Positions 7,765-15,966 of a DNA stretch of 21,503 nt are shown in pieces; positions within the stretch are counted from its first letter, which is position 1, and every line of letters begins with the position of its first letter. The notes beneath the pieces were generated by a model. It was not told the origin of the DNA, made no database searches, and saw only the letters and a program-made list of their open reading frames with translations. The DNA lies in the NCBI GenBank assembly GCA_964467635.1, contig CAYXRN010000052.1, positions 1 through 21,503 of the forward strand. The letters are read 5' to 3'. The stretch comes from FW021-bin31 sp964467635. GTDB lineage: Bacteria; Bacteroidota; Bacteroidia; Chitinophagales; Chitinophagaceae. The position numbers and the translations under genes were made by a program.

Positions 7765-9402
7765 TCACCATCCGGTATTCTGCTCAATTGCAGTATTTCC
7801 GGCTATTTCTTTATACGGGATCGGATACCGGTACATTTTCGGCAGAAAAGTCATATCAGACACCGGAATTTCCTGATAGGTATAGCTACCATCGGGCTTT
7901 TTTTCAATTTTTATACCATGCAATGTCCTGTTAAATACAGTTTCAGCCGTCTTCCAGCGGCGAACGTCCCAAAAACGCTGTTCTTCAAACGCCATTTCGA
8001 TGCGTCGTTCCAGGTGAATAGCACTCCTCATTTCATCTTGATCCATTCCCTGCTTTAAACCATACATTTGATCAACACCGCCTTCAATACCCGCCCTTTT
8101 GCGAAGCGCAATAAGCTGTGAGTACGCTTCATCGATATTTCCCAATTCATTTTCTGCTTCCGCGTAGTTCAGCAAAATTTCAGCATAACGGAAAATAACA
8201 AAATTGTGGTTTTGGTTTCCGTAAGCCTGTTGTGTAGAATAATCTGCGAGGAATTTCCGCATATAATAACCGGTCCTTGTCTGCCGCTGAACACCGTTCG
8301 GTTTGTCCCGGCCACCCTCAAACGTTTCAACACTGCGCTGCAGCCACATTAAACCGTTATAAAAGACCGTAGCACTTAATCTCGGATCCCTATTGTTATA
8401 AGGCTGTTGCAGGTCATATCCTGATTCTGCATCCGTAATCGGCAGACCGTTTTGCATAGGAAAAGCATCGACCAGTTCCTGGGTAGGACTTACATAACCC
8501 TGACTTTGATTAGGTTCGGCATAACCGACCGGCGCATTCTGCCGCTCCAGGTCCTTGGTTTGTTCTCTCTGATAAGCAAGAATAACTTCACTGTTTTGCC
8601 GCTCCGTGAATACAGAATTAAAATCATCTTCAAGCGAAAATTTACCGTAATCCATTACTGCCTTTGCAGCATCCGAAGCAGCTTGCCATTTTTCCATATC
8701 ATGGCCCGGATTATTCAATGGACTGGCGGCATATAAAAGCACTCTCGACTTTAAAGCCATAGCTGCTCCCTTAGTAACTCGTCCAAGCTCAGCAGCCTTC
8801 ACGGGATCGATACGTAAATCATCTCTTATATCGTCAAGCTCATCTACAATATATGTTACACATTCGTCAAAAGTATTTCTTGGAATATCTAGCTTTTCAT
8901 CCTGAGAAAACAACTTATCGCCAATCAAAGGTACACCACCATAACGTTTGACCAGTTCAAAATAATTAATAGCCCTGATAAATCGAGCTTCAGCCTTCCA
9001 ATATTGTTTTGTAGTTTCATCAATAGGCACATTATCAAAATGAGCAAGAAATAAATTCACATTCCTTACCGCCTGATAAGCACTATACCAGTTACCGTCC
9101 GGATTATAATCCACTGAATTTAATGTCGATTCAGACAACACATTAATATTATTATATTGCTCAGACGGAATAGCATCATCAGTTGCTGCACCGAGCACGA
9201 CATTATCTATCCGGTTAAAACCATCCGGTAAATAAGAGTACAAATTATTTAAAACCTGCTCAGCATACTGACCGCTGGAATCTAATTTATTGTACACATA
9301 ATCCGGAGTAATGTAGTTCTGTGGCCTTATTTCTTCTTTTTGACACGCATTCAACAAGAAGACACTTAAAAGGACTACAGGTATGCTATATTTATGCTTC
9401 AT
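7765..9402 (-). CDS. SusD/RagB family nutrient-binding lipoprotein (second pair)
   Basis: I place the start at 9402 (545 residues): MKHKYSIPVVLLSVFLLNAC gives a compact lipoprotein signal with Cys20, and this ATG is 19 nt after the susC2 stop. An earlier in-frame ATG at 9447 would overlap susC2 and prepend 15 unrelated residues. SusD hallmarks are AEARFIRAINYFELVKRYGGVPL, split here as AEARFIRAINYF and RYGGVPL, then ALKSRVLLYAASPL, FRYAEILLNYAEAENELG, LRKRAGI, and the C-terminal RRIEMAFEEQRFWDVRRW. The protein is a surface lid on its SusC partner and binds oligosaccharide for import. It is encoded directly downstream of susC2, and its C-terminus ends with the short aromatic tail (NTGW) usual in SusD proteins. 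Confidence 0.95.
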   Translation of the reverse strand: MKHKYSIPVVLLSVFLLNACQKEEIRPQNYITPDYVYNKLDSSGQYAEQVLNNLYSYLPDGFNRIDNVVLGAATDDAIPSEQYNNINVLSESTLNSVDYNPDGNWYSAYQAVRNVNLFLAHFDNVPIDETTKQYWKAEARFIRAINYFELVKRYGGVPLIGDKLFSQDEKLDIPRNTFDECVTYIVDELDDIRDDLRIDPVKAAELGRVTKGAAMALKSRVLLYAASPLNNPGHDMEKWQAASDAAKAVMDYGKFSLEDDFNSVFTERQNSEVILAYQREQTKDLERQNAPVGYAEPNQSQGYVSPTQELVDAFPMQNGLPITDAESGYDLQQPYNNRDPRLSATVFYNGLMWLQRSVETFEGGRDKPNGVQRQTRTGYYMRKFLADYSTQQAYGNQNHNFVIFRYAEILLNYAEAENELGNIDEAYSQLIALRKRAGIEGGVDQMYGLKQGMDQDEMRSAIHLERRIEMAFEEQRFWDVRRWKTAETVFNRTLHGIKIEKKPDGSYTYQEIPVSDMTFLPKMYRYPIPYKEIAGNTAIEQNTGW

Positions 9403-9421
9403 GACAAGATAATTTATTCTT

Positions 9422-12262
9422 TTAAAACCTGATTGAGAGTCCGCCATTGATCACCCGCTGATTGGGATAGGTATCGGCAGGCGTTTCGGGGTCTGTGTGT
9501 TTAAAATCAGATGCCGTTAACAAATTCAATCCATTTATGAACAGGCGTAATTTTTCAATTTTGACTTCCCAAAAATTAATACTTCTAAACGTCCATGCTA
9601 TTTGCGCATTTTTTAGCCTTAAGTAGTCACCTGAAGTGACCCAGAAACTGCTGGTTACATCATTGTTGATATTCGTACCAGCGGTAAGCCGTGGATAAAT
9701 GGCTGTAGACGCCCTGTCAGGTGTCCAATAGGAGAGATTGTGTTGCCAGGCCTGGCCTTTCCCATTGTTTTGAAAAGCCCATTCATCAGCTCCTGTAAGT
9801 AATAAGTTCCTGTTTGCAATGCCTTGTATTAAAAAAGTAACACTAAGACTCTTCCAGGACAGTGCTATATCAGCCCCATAAAACATCAAGGGCTTCTGAC
9901 TACCAATGGCACTACGATCGAATTGGCTAATAACACCATCACCATTGAGGTCTTTATATTTGATATCTCCTGGCACCGAGTGATACCCCTCCATTACCGG
10001 ACCTTCTCCTGTCTGAGTTACAAAACCATCAGCTACGTACCCAAAAACCTGTCCCACCTGATGGCCGGTTTTCTGCATCCAGGAATAAGGATAATCTGGC
10101 TCATCATTGAATAATACCTTACTGTTACTTATAGTGAGATTAGCGGAAATGGAATAGCCAAATGAACCACTATGATCAGTCCATCCAGCCGTTACTTCAA
10201 AACCGGAATATAAATTCTCGCCTAAATTTCTAATAATGTCATCGCCCCAGCCGAGTAGAGCGGAATTTCTTCCCCTGGATTGAACGAGGTTTTTATAATG
10301 ATCATGATAATAATCAACGGTGAGCATGCCCCTATTTTGAGCAAACCCCATGTCTAAACCAATATCCAGCTTTAAGGCTGTTTCCCAAGTATTTACATCT
10401 CGAGGTTGTTTAAAGCTTCTTCCCGAAGCTGAAGATGCGCTCGTCCCAAAATAATATCCCGTAGCCCCTCCATATCTGTCCACATACTGGAAATAACCAG
10501 CAACGGCATTTCCTGTAAGTCCATAAGTTGCTCTTAATCGCAAAGAATTTAAAAAGCCAGCCTTGTTAAAAAAACTTTCATTTTGAATATTCCAGGCGGC
10601 ACCAACGGCAGGGAAAAAGCCAAAACGATTGCCAGGGCTGTACCTGTTGTTTCCCGAATAAGAAGCCACAGCCTCGATTGAATATTTATTACCGAAATTA
10701 TATTTCAGCCTTCCAGCCAATGTTTTATATTTGTTTGGAAGTTCAGAATTTTCAGTAAAATTATCTATGTTATACATTAATAATACATTCATCAAGTTGT
10801 CTCCCCAACTATGTTCGTATCCTGCGGAAACCTGTGCATAAAATTGATGTCCTCTGTCAATAACAGAAGAACTGTTGTTCTGATCAGACTTAGTACCGTA
10901 ACGCTGATAAGAGGTGTCTCCTGTAACAGGATCCACATGCATCTGAAAGGTCTCAAAATCTTTACTACGATCTATTTGTTGAATCATAGCAAGGTTATAG
11001 GACATCTTTCCTTCTATCCACAAGCCTTTTAACAAATCGTCCATGTCACGTTTAAGACCAAGATCAGCATAGCCATCGCTGTATATATTTTTGGTATAAC
11101 CCGATAAAATAGATTGACCATAAATATTGTTGCTGAAATTCACGTTACCTCCTAATGAGCTGTCCGGATTAAAAACAGGGTATGCGTTTGCAGGCGTATT
11201 TTGCATCGCCGTAAATAAATTCGATGATCCCATGCCAGGTTCGGTCTGATCTTGAATACGACCAAAAACATTCAAATACATCGATAGGTTTTGTGTAAGA
11301 TTTACCTCTACATTACTCCGAAATATATAGCGTTGGTTAATAATATTTGTGTGATAGGTATTTACATCGGATTCTTTAAGTAGGCCATCCTGATATAAGT
11401 AATCCAACGAAATAAAATAATGTACCGTTTTATTTGAGCCTGCGGCATTCAAGGTAAAGCGGTTAAATGCAGATTGATTCTTTAATATCCTGTCGTACCA
11501 ATTCACATCGGGATGCCCATAAGGATCCATTCCCTTTTGATATGCATCCAGATCAGCATCAGAATAAAGCGGAGGCTTACCATCGTTAGCCAAAGCCTCA
11601 TTATAAAGCCGGGCATAATCAAAGGAGGAAAGTGGCTGCGGCAACCGCAAGGGAGTGGAAACACCGGTTTGTGCCGTAAAATCAAAGTGATAGCCGGGCT
11701 TCTTTTTTCCCTTTCGAGTTGTTATCAATATAGCCCCATTCATACTCCGCATTCCCAGCATAGCAGTTGACAAAGCATCTTTCAATACGGTAATCGATTC
11801 TATTTCTTCCGGGTCAATGGAAAATAGTTCCCTTGGAACGCCATCCACCAGTACAAGCGGATTTTGTCCCCTTACCAAAACGTTTACTCCATTCTTCCCC
11901 GGTTCTCCTGAGATCTGTCTGGTATAGAGTCCGGCTATTCTACCAGTGAATCCATTGCTAATAAATCCTGACGGGGTAGCATTAAGGTTTTCTCCCTTTA
12001 AGTATCCAACTGCTTCCACCAGTGTACCCGCGGAATCAGCCCCATATAAAACAGGATAAGAAGAAGGATAATTAGGCAATTCATTCCGCCCTGTTATCGT
12101 TGAAGAATCGGCATTTTCTAATAAGCCATCTTGCCGAACAGATTGCGCAACGGTTGTTGTAAAGACAGTGAAAAAAAAGACGAACACAAGAAAGACCGTG
12201 TGCATTATATGGCAAAACTGTTTTTTAGGGAAAAACCGGTACATAAATAGATATTTGACCAT
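9422..12262 (-). CDS. SusC/RagA-like TonB-dependent transporter, N-terminally reduced (second pair)
   Basis: I choose the ATG at 12262 (946 residues); the ATG at 12244 is an equally good start. The frame stays open to 12454, but that part crosses the 3' end of the group II intron and would not be native. The signal peptide (HTVFLVFVFFFTVFTTTVAQ) is followed by only about 50 residues before the plug (FTGRIAGLY, VLVRGQNPLVLVDGVPREL, SITVLKDALSTAMLGMRSMNG). There is no STN domain and no carboxypeptidase-regulatory-like beta-sandwich, and the usual EVVVVGYG hinge appears only as LVEAVGYLKG. The barrel carries the SusC-type DLNGDGVIS calcium-like loop and ends in GGLSIRF, a typical outer-membrane C-terminus. 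It should import oligosaccharide with SusD2 but cannot signal through FecR by an STN domain. Confidence 0.9.
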   Translation of the reverse strand: MVKYLFMYRFFPKKQFCHIMHTVFLVFVFFFTVFTTTVAQSVRQDGLLENADSSTITGRNELPNYPSSYPVLYGADSAGTLVEAVGYLKGENLNATPSGFISNGFTGRIAGLYTRQISGEPGKNGVNVLVRGQNPLVLVDGVPRELFSIDPEEIESITVLKDALSTAMLGMRSMNGAILITTRKGKKKPGYHFDFTAQTGVSTPLRLPQPLSSFDYARLYNEALANDGKPPLYSDADLDAYQKGMDPYGHPDVNWYDRILKNQSAFNRFTLNAAGSNKTVHYFISLDYLYQDGLLKESDVNTYHTNIINQRYIFRSNVEVNLTQNLSMYLNVFGRIQDQTEPGMGSSNLFTAMQNTPANAYPVFNPDSSLGGNVNFSNNIYGQSILSGYTKNIYSDGYADLGLKRDMDDLLKGLWIEGKMSYNLAMIQQIDRSKDFETFQMHVDPVTGDTSYQRYGTKSDQNNSSSVIDRGHQFYAQVSAGYEHSWGDNLMNVLLMYNIDNFTENSELPNKYKTLAGRLKYNFGNKYSIEAVASYSGNNRYSPGNRFGFFPAVGAAWNIQNESFFNKAGFLNSLRLRATYGLTGNAVAGYFQYVDRYGGATGYYFGTSASSASGRSFKQPRDVNTWETALKLDIGLDMGFAQNRGMLTVDYYHDHYKNLVQSRGRNSALLGWGDDIIRNLGENLYSGFEVTAGWTDHSGSFGYSISANLTISNSKVLFNDEPDYPYSWMQKTGHQVGQVFGYVADGFVTQTGEGPVMEGYHSVPGDIKYKDLNGDGVISQFDRSAIGSQKPLMFYGADIALSWKSLSVTFLIQGIANRNLLLTGADEWAFQNNGKGQAWQHNLSYWTPDRASTAIYPRLTAGTNINNDVTSSFWVTSGDYLRLKNAQIAWTFRSINFWEVKIEKLRLFINGLNLLTASDFKHTDPETPADTYPNQRVINGGLSIRF

Positions 12263-12307
12263 CTTAATATATTTAAAGATTGTATAAACTATTTTAAGTA
12301 AAACATT

Positions 12308-12346
12308 GTCGAGTAAGCCTGAGCATCTCAGCTCAAGACTCTCACA
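12308..12346 (-). ncRNA. Group II intron domain VI and 3' splice end
   Basis: Directly after domain V the minus strand can fold as GAG...CUUGAGC paired with GCUCAGG...CUC, leaving a loop of six nt and an unpaired A in CUUACUC. That A is seven nt from the proposed final C at 12308 and is the candidate branch point. The 3' exon would begin AATGTTTTAC. The boundary comes from folding by eye and could be off by one or two nt. Confidence 0.65.
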
Positions 12347-12380
12347 GAACGGAACGTGATACGCTGGCATCATTCCGCTC
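12347..12380 (-). ncRNA. Group II intron domain V (catalytic hairpin)
   Basis: Read on the minus strand, these 34 nt form the canonical domain V: an 8-bp basal stem that starts with GAGC (containing the AGC triad) and closes with TTCCGTTC, a two-nt CG bulge, a 6-bp upper stem (TGATGC with GTATCA) and a 4-nt loop. Length, bulge position and triad all match the family. The loop reads CAGC rather than the usual GNRA. It begins six nt after the maturase stop codon, as expected for an ORF in domain IV. Confidence 0.9.
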
Positions 12381-12386
12381 CTATTA

Positions 12387-13634
12387 TCAAACCGTGGGTT
12401 TCGACCCGATTTTGCAACGTGCAAATAAGAATCGGTCCCGCAGGTAGATACCATGCAGCCACCTTATTGCCTTCATGTCACTAGTTCGAAGTCCCTTGTA
12501 CTTCCGTCTTGCCCGTCGGGCAAGTTTTACATTGATTACATGCATAAAATTGATCAGTTTAGCCTTATAAAATTGGCCATAGTAGCTTATCCATCCCTTA
12601 GTCGCAGGGTTGATTGCCGCTACCACGTCCGCTAATTTACATCCACTACTGCGTAGTACCTCCCATCCTTTCATCTTCTCATTCATCGTCTTCAGCGATT
12701 TGTTGCTTACCGCAGGTAGCCAGTTGGTGAACCATACGCCTCCTATACTATTCTTCGCCAATCTTGGTTTAAAGGTATATCCTAAGAAGTCGAAGGATAT
12801 ATTCTCGTAGGTTCCCCTTCTGTTGCTGTCTTTGCAGTAAACCGTCTTCGTTTTCACCGGATGCAGTTGCAGTCCACATGTTGCCATTCGCTTGTCAAGT
12901 GCTTCTCTGACTTCTGTCGCTTTTGCTTTCGTACTGCAATGGATTATGGCATCATCAGCGTACCGCTCGAACTTGCATTCCGGGTATAGCCTCCGTAACC
13001 ATTCATCCATACAATAGTGCAGAGACAGATTGGCTAACAATCGCCCGATGACAGATCCTTGCGGTACGCCTTTTGTTTGGGCTACTATCTCTCCATTCTC
13101 TTTCTGCAAGGGTGCTACCAGCCATCTCTCAATGTATAGCAGCATCCATCTGCAATCGCAATGCTTCCTCACTGCTTTCATCAGCTTGTCATGAGGAATG
13201 TTGTCAAAGAACCCTTTGATATCCAGGTCTATCACCCAATCATATTGCCAGCAGCGTTTTCTTGCTTGCCTTATGGCACCTTTGGCTGATTTTCCCGGGC
13301 GATATCCATAGGAGTCTTCATGAAACATGGGCTCCAATGTTTCTTCCAGCAACTCTTTTACTACGGTCTGACCAATACGGTCTGACACTGTAGGTATACC
13401 CAGAGGTCTTACTCCTCCGTCCTTCTTCGGTATCTCCATTAGTCGCACTGCTGGTGGCATGTAGCTGTCGGAACTCATCCGGTTCCACAGCTTATAGAGA
13501 TCGTTCGTTTCATTCTTCGCGAACGCGTCCAAACGCACGCTGTCCACTCCACAGCCTCCTTTGTTGGATACTACCTTCTGATAGGCTAACGATACCCACA
13601 CTTTGTCAATCTTAAACGGTCTTGTTTTGCTCAT
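12387..13634 (-). CDS. ltrA: Group II intron reverse transcriptase/maturase
   Basis: This 415-residue protein has the full RT order: IPKKDGGVRPLGIPT (about 68-82), EDSYGYRPGKSA (106-117), DLDIKGFFDN with catalytic Asp136, KGVPQGSVIGRLLAN (188-202), RYADD with Asp227 and Asp228, and FDFLGYTFKPR (281-291). The region from about 300 to 415 is the maturase (X) domain with GWISYYGQFYK. There is no C-terminal D/HNH endonuclease domain. The protein would bind its own intron RNA to help splicing and reverse-transcribe it after insertion. One departure from the family is GSVIGR where GGVISP is usual. A strong Shine-Dalgarno precedes the start, unlike the neighbouring genes, consistent with an element that moves between hosts. 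The stop lies six nt before domain V. Confidence 0.95.
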   Translation of the reverse strand: MSKTRPFKIDKVWVSLAYQKVVSNKGGCGVDSVRLDAFAKNETNDLYKLWNRMSSDSYMPPAVRLMEIPKKDGGVRPLGIPTVSDRIGQTVVKELLEETLEPMFHEDSYGYRPGKSAKGAIRQARKRCWQYDWVIDLDIKGFFDNIPHDKLMKAVRKHCDCRWMLLYIERWLVAPLQKENGEIVAQTKGVPQGSVIGRLLANLSLHYCMDEWLRRLYPECKFERYADDAIIHCSTKAKATEVREALDKRMATCGLQLHPVKTKTVYCKDSNRRGTYENISFDFLGYTFKPRLAKNSIGGVWFTNWLPAVSNKSLKTMNEKMKGWEVLRSSGCKLADVVAAINPATKGWISYYGQFYKAKLINFMHVINVKLARRARRKYKGLRTSDMKAIRWLHGIYLRDRFLFARCKIGSKPTV

Positions 13635-13640
13635 TTCTGT

Positions 13641-13647
13641 ACCTCCT
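13641..13647 (-). promoter_or_regulatory. Shine-Dalgarno site of the intron maturase
   Basis: AGGAGGT lies six nt upstream of the ATG at 13634 on the minus strand. It fixes the start of the maturase. The PUL genes I looked at in this window have no comparable site, as is normal for Bacteroidota, so it marks the maturase as an element gene with its own translation signals. Confidence 0.8.
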
Positions 13648-14109
13648 GTCCTTAATAGAACAGTTTTCTTCTACGATTAAAACTGATAATACTTCCCCTT
13701 CCCTCTTCCCTCCTTTCAAAGGGCTTCTTCACTACTACGGAAAGTTCCGCCCCCGTGCCATGCTTCGATACTTTCCTTCTTACTGTCTCCACATTTTGAA
13801 GTTTTCTCTTAACATCATGACGACAGGTTCTCCTGTTCCAGATAAAAGCCTGTAATAGACTCGTGCCACCTGTACGCCGGATGCCGCAGAGACAACTAAC
13901 AGGTTCACGTCTCTCCGCTTGTCCCAAGATCGATGGTACACCTTGGTTTTGACATCGTCTAATCCTTTCGACGCTTCATCAGTGGTTCACTTGCATTCAC
14001 CTGCCTATCACTTACCTGACACCTTTAGGATGCCTTTTCCTCTACCTGTCACTACCACAGCATTTAACCGCAGCAGCATAAAGGCGGTTTGAAACCGGTG
14101 CCTGTTGAC
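13648..14109 (-). ncRNA. Group II intron 5' RNA region (domains I-III and start of IV)
   Basis: This stretch of about 460 nt between the proposed 5' splice site and the maturase has no convincing gene. A 91-codon frame at 13652-13927 has no recognisable protein features. The region is rich in local complementarity expected of domain I, for example CGGTTT/AAACCG near 14079-14095 and a CCAAG/CTTGG stem at about 13924-13945 whose loop includes the candidate EBS1. I have not folded the whole domain, and boundaries between domains I to IV are not assigned. Confidence 0.7.
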
Positions 14110-14115
14110 CGATCT

Positions 14116-14132
14116 CGAGGGGCCTTCCCTCG
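14116..14132 (-). repeat. Hairpin just upstream of the intron insertion point
   Basis: CGAGGG and CCCTCG form a 6-bp stem with a 5-nt loop. The stem ends six nt before the proposed 5' splice site, with the candidate IBS1 AGATCG between. Group IIC introns are known to insert next to such stem-loops, often terminators. On the minus strand no T-run follows. Read on the plus strand the stem is followed by TCTTTTAT, so it could also terminate plus-strand transcripts. A smaller AGCAT/ATGCT hairpin lies nearby at 14143-14155. Confidence 0.6.
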
Positions 14133-14188
14133 TCTTTTATCTAGCATTAAATGCTTAATTCAAAGAACTATTCATTTATTCAGGACAC

Positions 14189-15949
14189 TCACCATCCGGG
14201 ATTTTGTAGAATACCTCTGTCAATAGCTATTTCATCCTGGGGAAATGGAAACAGATAAAGCTTATCCTGAAGTCCAGCATGTTTAAGCAATTGAATTCGC
14301 TTGTATATAAAGTCATCCCCATCTTTAGTAATCTCCATCCCATGCATATACTGATCCTTAATTAAAGGGAAAGCCTTCCATCTTCTGAGATCCCAAAAAC
14401 GTTTTCCTTCAAAGGCCAGTTCAATAAACCGTTCTCTGTGAATGAGCTTTCTGGCCTCATCCTTATCGGGGTTGGCCGGCAGGCCGTACCTGTTGTCGTC
14501 TCCTGCCTCAATACCTGCTCTCTTCCGCAGCGTGATGAGTTGTTCCATAGCTAGAGCCGTATTTCCCGTTTCATTAGCAGCTTCCGCTAAACCCAATAAG
14601 ACGCCGGCATAACGGATCAGCGGAATACAACGATCGGTTTTTCCTCCGCTGTTATAGTTAATCTGTGCGTCCATCATCTTGCGCCAGTAATAGCCTGTAT
14701 GCGTAGCTCCTCCTGAGCTCAGCGGAACAATAGCATCCTGGCCAGATCCAACATACGTCCATACAGGATTTTCTTTACGGCCGTGTTTATCATAATACAA
14801 CGCGCCATTATATATAATAGAATAATAAAAACGCGGCCCCCTGTTGGCGTAAGGATAGTCCACATCATATCCTGAGGCCGGATGGGTAATAGGCAAGCCA
14901 TTATTCATTGGAAAGGCATCTACCATTTCCTGCGTCGGAAAACGATTGTAGGAAGCCCAATAACCTCTGCTTGGCGGAAGATTATATTGCTCCAAATACT
15001 GATTGGGTCCCATCATGAAGGCGAGGATATATTCAGTGTTTACCCGTTGTAAAAACAACTGGTAAAACCCATATCCCGGCTGCGTAGTGTTGTCTACTTC
15101 CAAATGATACACGCCGAGATTCACTACATCCTGTGCGGCATTTAATGCTTTTTCCCACCGATTGGGGTCGGCAGTAGGGTATCCGGTAAGTGCCTTTAAT
15201 TTTTCGTCTGTAGCAATACTTCCCCCATTATATAAAGGGCTGGCTGCAAAAAGCAATACTCTGGCTTTAAGTGCGAGGCAGGCGCCTTTGGTGATCCGCC
15301 CATAATCAAGACCGGAATAGGTGGTGGGCAACTGGGGGGCTATGGCATCCAACTCAGACACAACATAATCTACACAATCACCATACGTACTTCGAACAGC
15401 TGCTGCGTGAGAGCCCAAATCGTAGACGGTATCCCCTACCAAAGGTACGCCTCCCCATCCTTCCATCAACAGCGAATAGTAATAGGCTCTAAGGAAACGC
15501 GCCTCTGCCTTTGTGCGTTGTTTCAATGAAGTGGATAAAGGAGACAGGTCCACATTTTTTAGATAAATATTCGCTGCTCTGATGTGTGCATATAACCTAC
15601 TCCAAGAGCCTTGATACCAACCAGAAAACGCACCTCCGTAAGAGCCAGAAATAATCTGATTCTCCATCATTCCCCCAGAGGGGTATCTCCCGTTAGATTC
15701 ATCAGTCACAGCAGTCAATGTACGTTCCGGATCATCGGAAGTATATTGCTGTCCGTGCCATGTAATCAATGCATTGTAAATACCGGACAAAAAATCCATA
15801 GTACGTGCACTATCGGCGAAAACTGTTTTTTCATCAAGGGAAGTACTTACTTTTTTATCCAGAAAATCACCGGCTTTTTGACAGCTATATTGTGAAGTAA
15901 GTATAAAAGCAATTAACCCGCCAATAAGAAAATATAGTAACTTTTTCAT
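14189..15949 (-). CDS. SusD/RagB family nutrient-binding lipoprotein (first pair)
   Basis: This 586-residue protein starts with a lipoprotein signal (MKKLLYFLIGG...SQYSC, Cys23). SusD features are AEARFLRAYYYSLL, GWGGVPLVGD, ALKARVLLFAASPLY, the LIRYAGVLLGLAEAANETG segment, LRKRAGIEAG, and near the C-terminus HRERFIELAFEGKRFWDLRRW followed by ILQNPGW. It begins 17 nt after the susC1 stop and forms the first SusC/D pair. Its role is oligosaccharide capture on the outer face of the outer membrane. It shares the general architecture of the second SusD but is clearly diverged from it, so the two pairs are unlikely to be a recent duplication. The group II intron sits 79 nt downstream. Confidence 0.96.
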   Translation of the reverse strand: MKKLLYFLIGGLIAFILTSQYSCQKAGDFLDKKVSTSLDEKTVFADSARTMDFLSGIYNALITWHGQQYTSDDPERTLTAVTDESNGRYPSGGMMENQIISGSYGGAFSGWYQGSWSRLYAHIRAANIYLKNVDLSPLSTSLKQRTKAEARFLRAYYYSLLMEGWGGVPLVGDTVYDLGSHAAAVRSTYGDCVDYVVSELDAIAPQLPTTYSGLDYGRITKGACLALKARVLLFAASPLYNGGSIATDEKLKALTGYPTADPNRWEKALNAAQDVVNLGVYHLEVDNTTQPGYGFYQLFLQRVNTEYILAFMMGPNQYLEQYNLPPSRGYWASYNRFPTQEMVDAFPMNNGLPITHPASGYDVDYPYANRGPRFYYSIIYNGALYYDKHGRKENPVWTYVGSGQDAIVPLSSGGATHTGYYWRKMMDAQINYNSGGKTDRCIPLIRYAGVLLGLAEAANETGNTALAMEQLITLRKRAGIEAGDDNRYGLPANPDKDEARKLIHRERFIELAFEGKRFWDLRRWKAFPLIKDQYMHGMEITKDGDDFIYKRIQLLKHAGLQDKLYLFPFPQDEIAIDRGILQNPGW

Positions 15950-15966
15950 AACAAGTCCATTTTACA

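Larger units (their letters stand above)
12308..14109 (-). mobile_element. Group II intron with encoded maturase, inserted between susD1 and susC2
   Basis: On the minus strand the element contains a structured 5' region, a maturase ORF, a 34-nt domain V and a domain VI hairpin. I place the 3' end at 12308: domain VI ends ...CTTACTCGAC, with a bulged A seven nt from a final AC, as expected for a branch-point. The 5' end is less certain: 14109 starts GTCAAC, which has the GU but not the GUGYG consensus. It is supported by a candidate IBS1 (AGATCG, 14115-14110) directly upstream that is fully complementary to CGATCT at 13932-13927 in the 5' RNA domain. The length of about 1.8 kb suits an intron whose ORF lacks an endonuclease domain. 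It lies in sense orientation in an intergenic spacer. Removing it would leave about 124 nt between susD1 and the 12262 start of susC2. Confidence 0.85.

Noticed and set aside
7725..7787. Longer start of the GH74-like gene
   Set aside because: It would place 21 acidic, non-signal residues before a clean lipoprotein signal and overlap susD2.
7633..8058. Plus-strand 141-codon frame
   Set aside because: It is antisense to the GH74-like start and the susD2 3' end and shows no recognisable domain.
12263..12454. Longer N-terminus of SusC2
   Set aside because: This part is encoded by intron domains V/VI and the end of the maturase region, so it is not part of the native gene.
12387..13634. Reverse transcriptase as part of a diversity-generating retroelement or retron
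   Set aside because: The RT has the group II maturase X domain and is directly followed by a 34-nt domain V. I saw no template/variable repeat pair and no msr/msd-type RNA.
13652..13927. Minus-strand 91-codon frame upstream of the maturase
   Set aside because: It falls in the structured 5' RNA region of the intron and has no protein family features.
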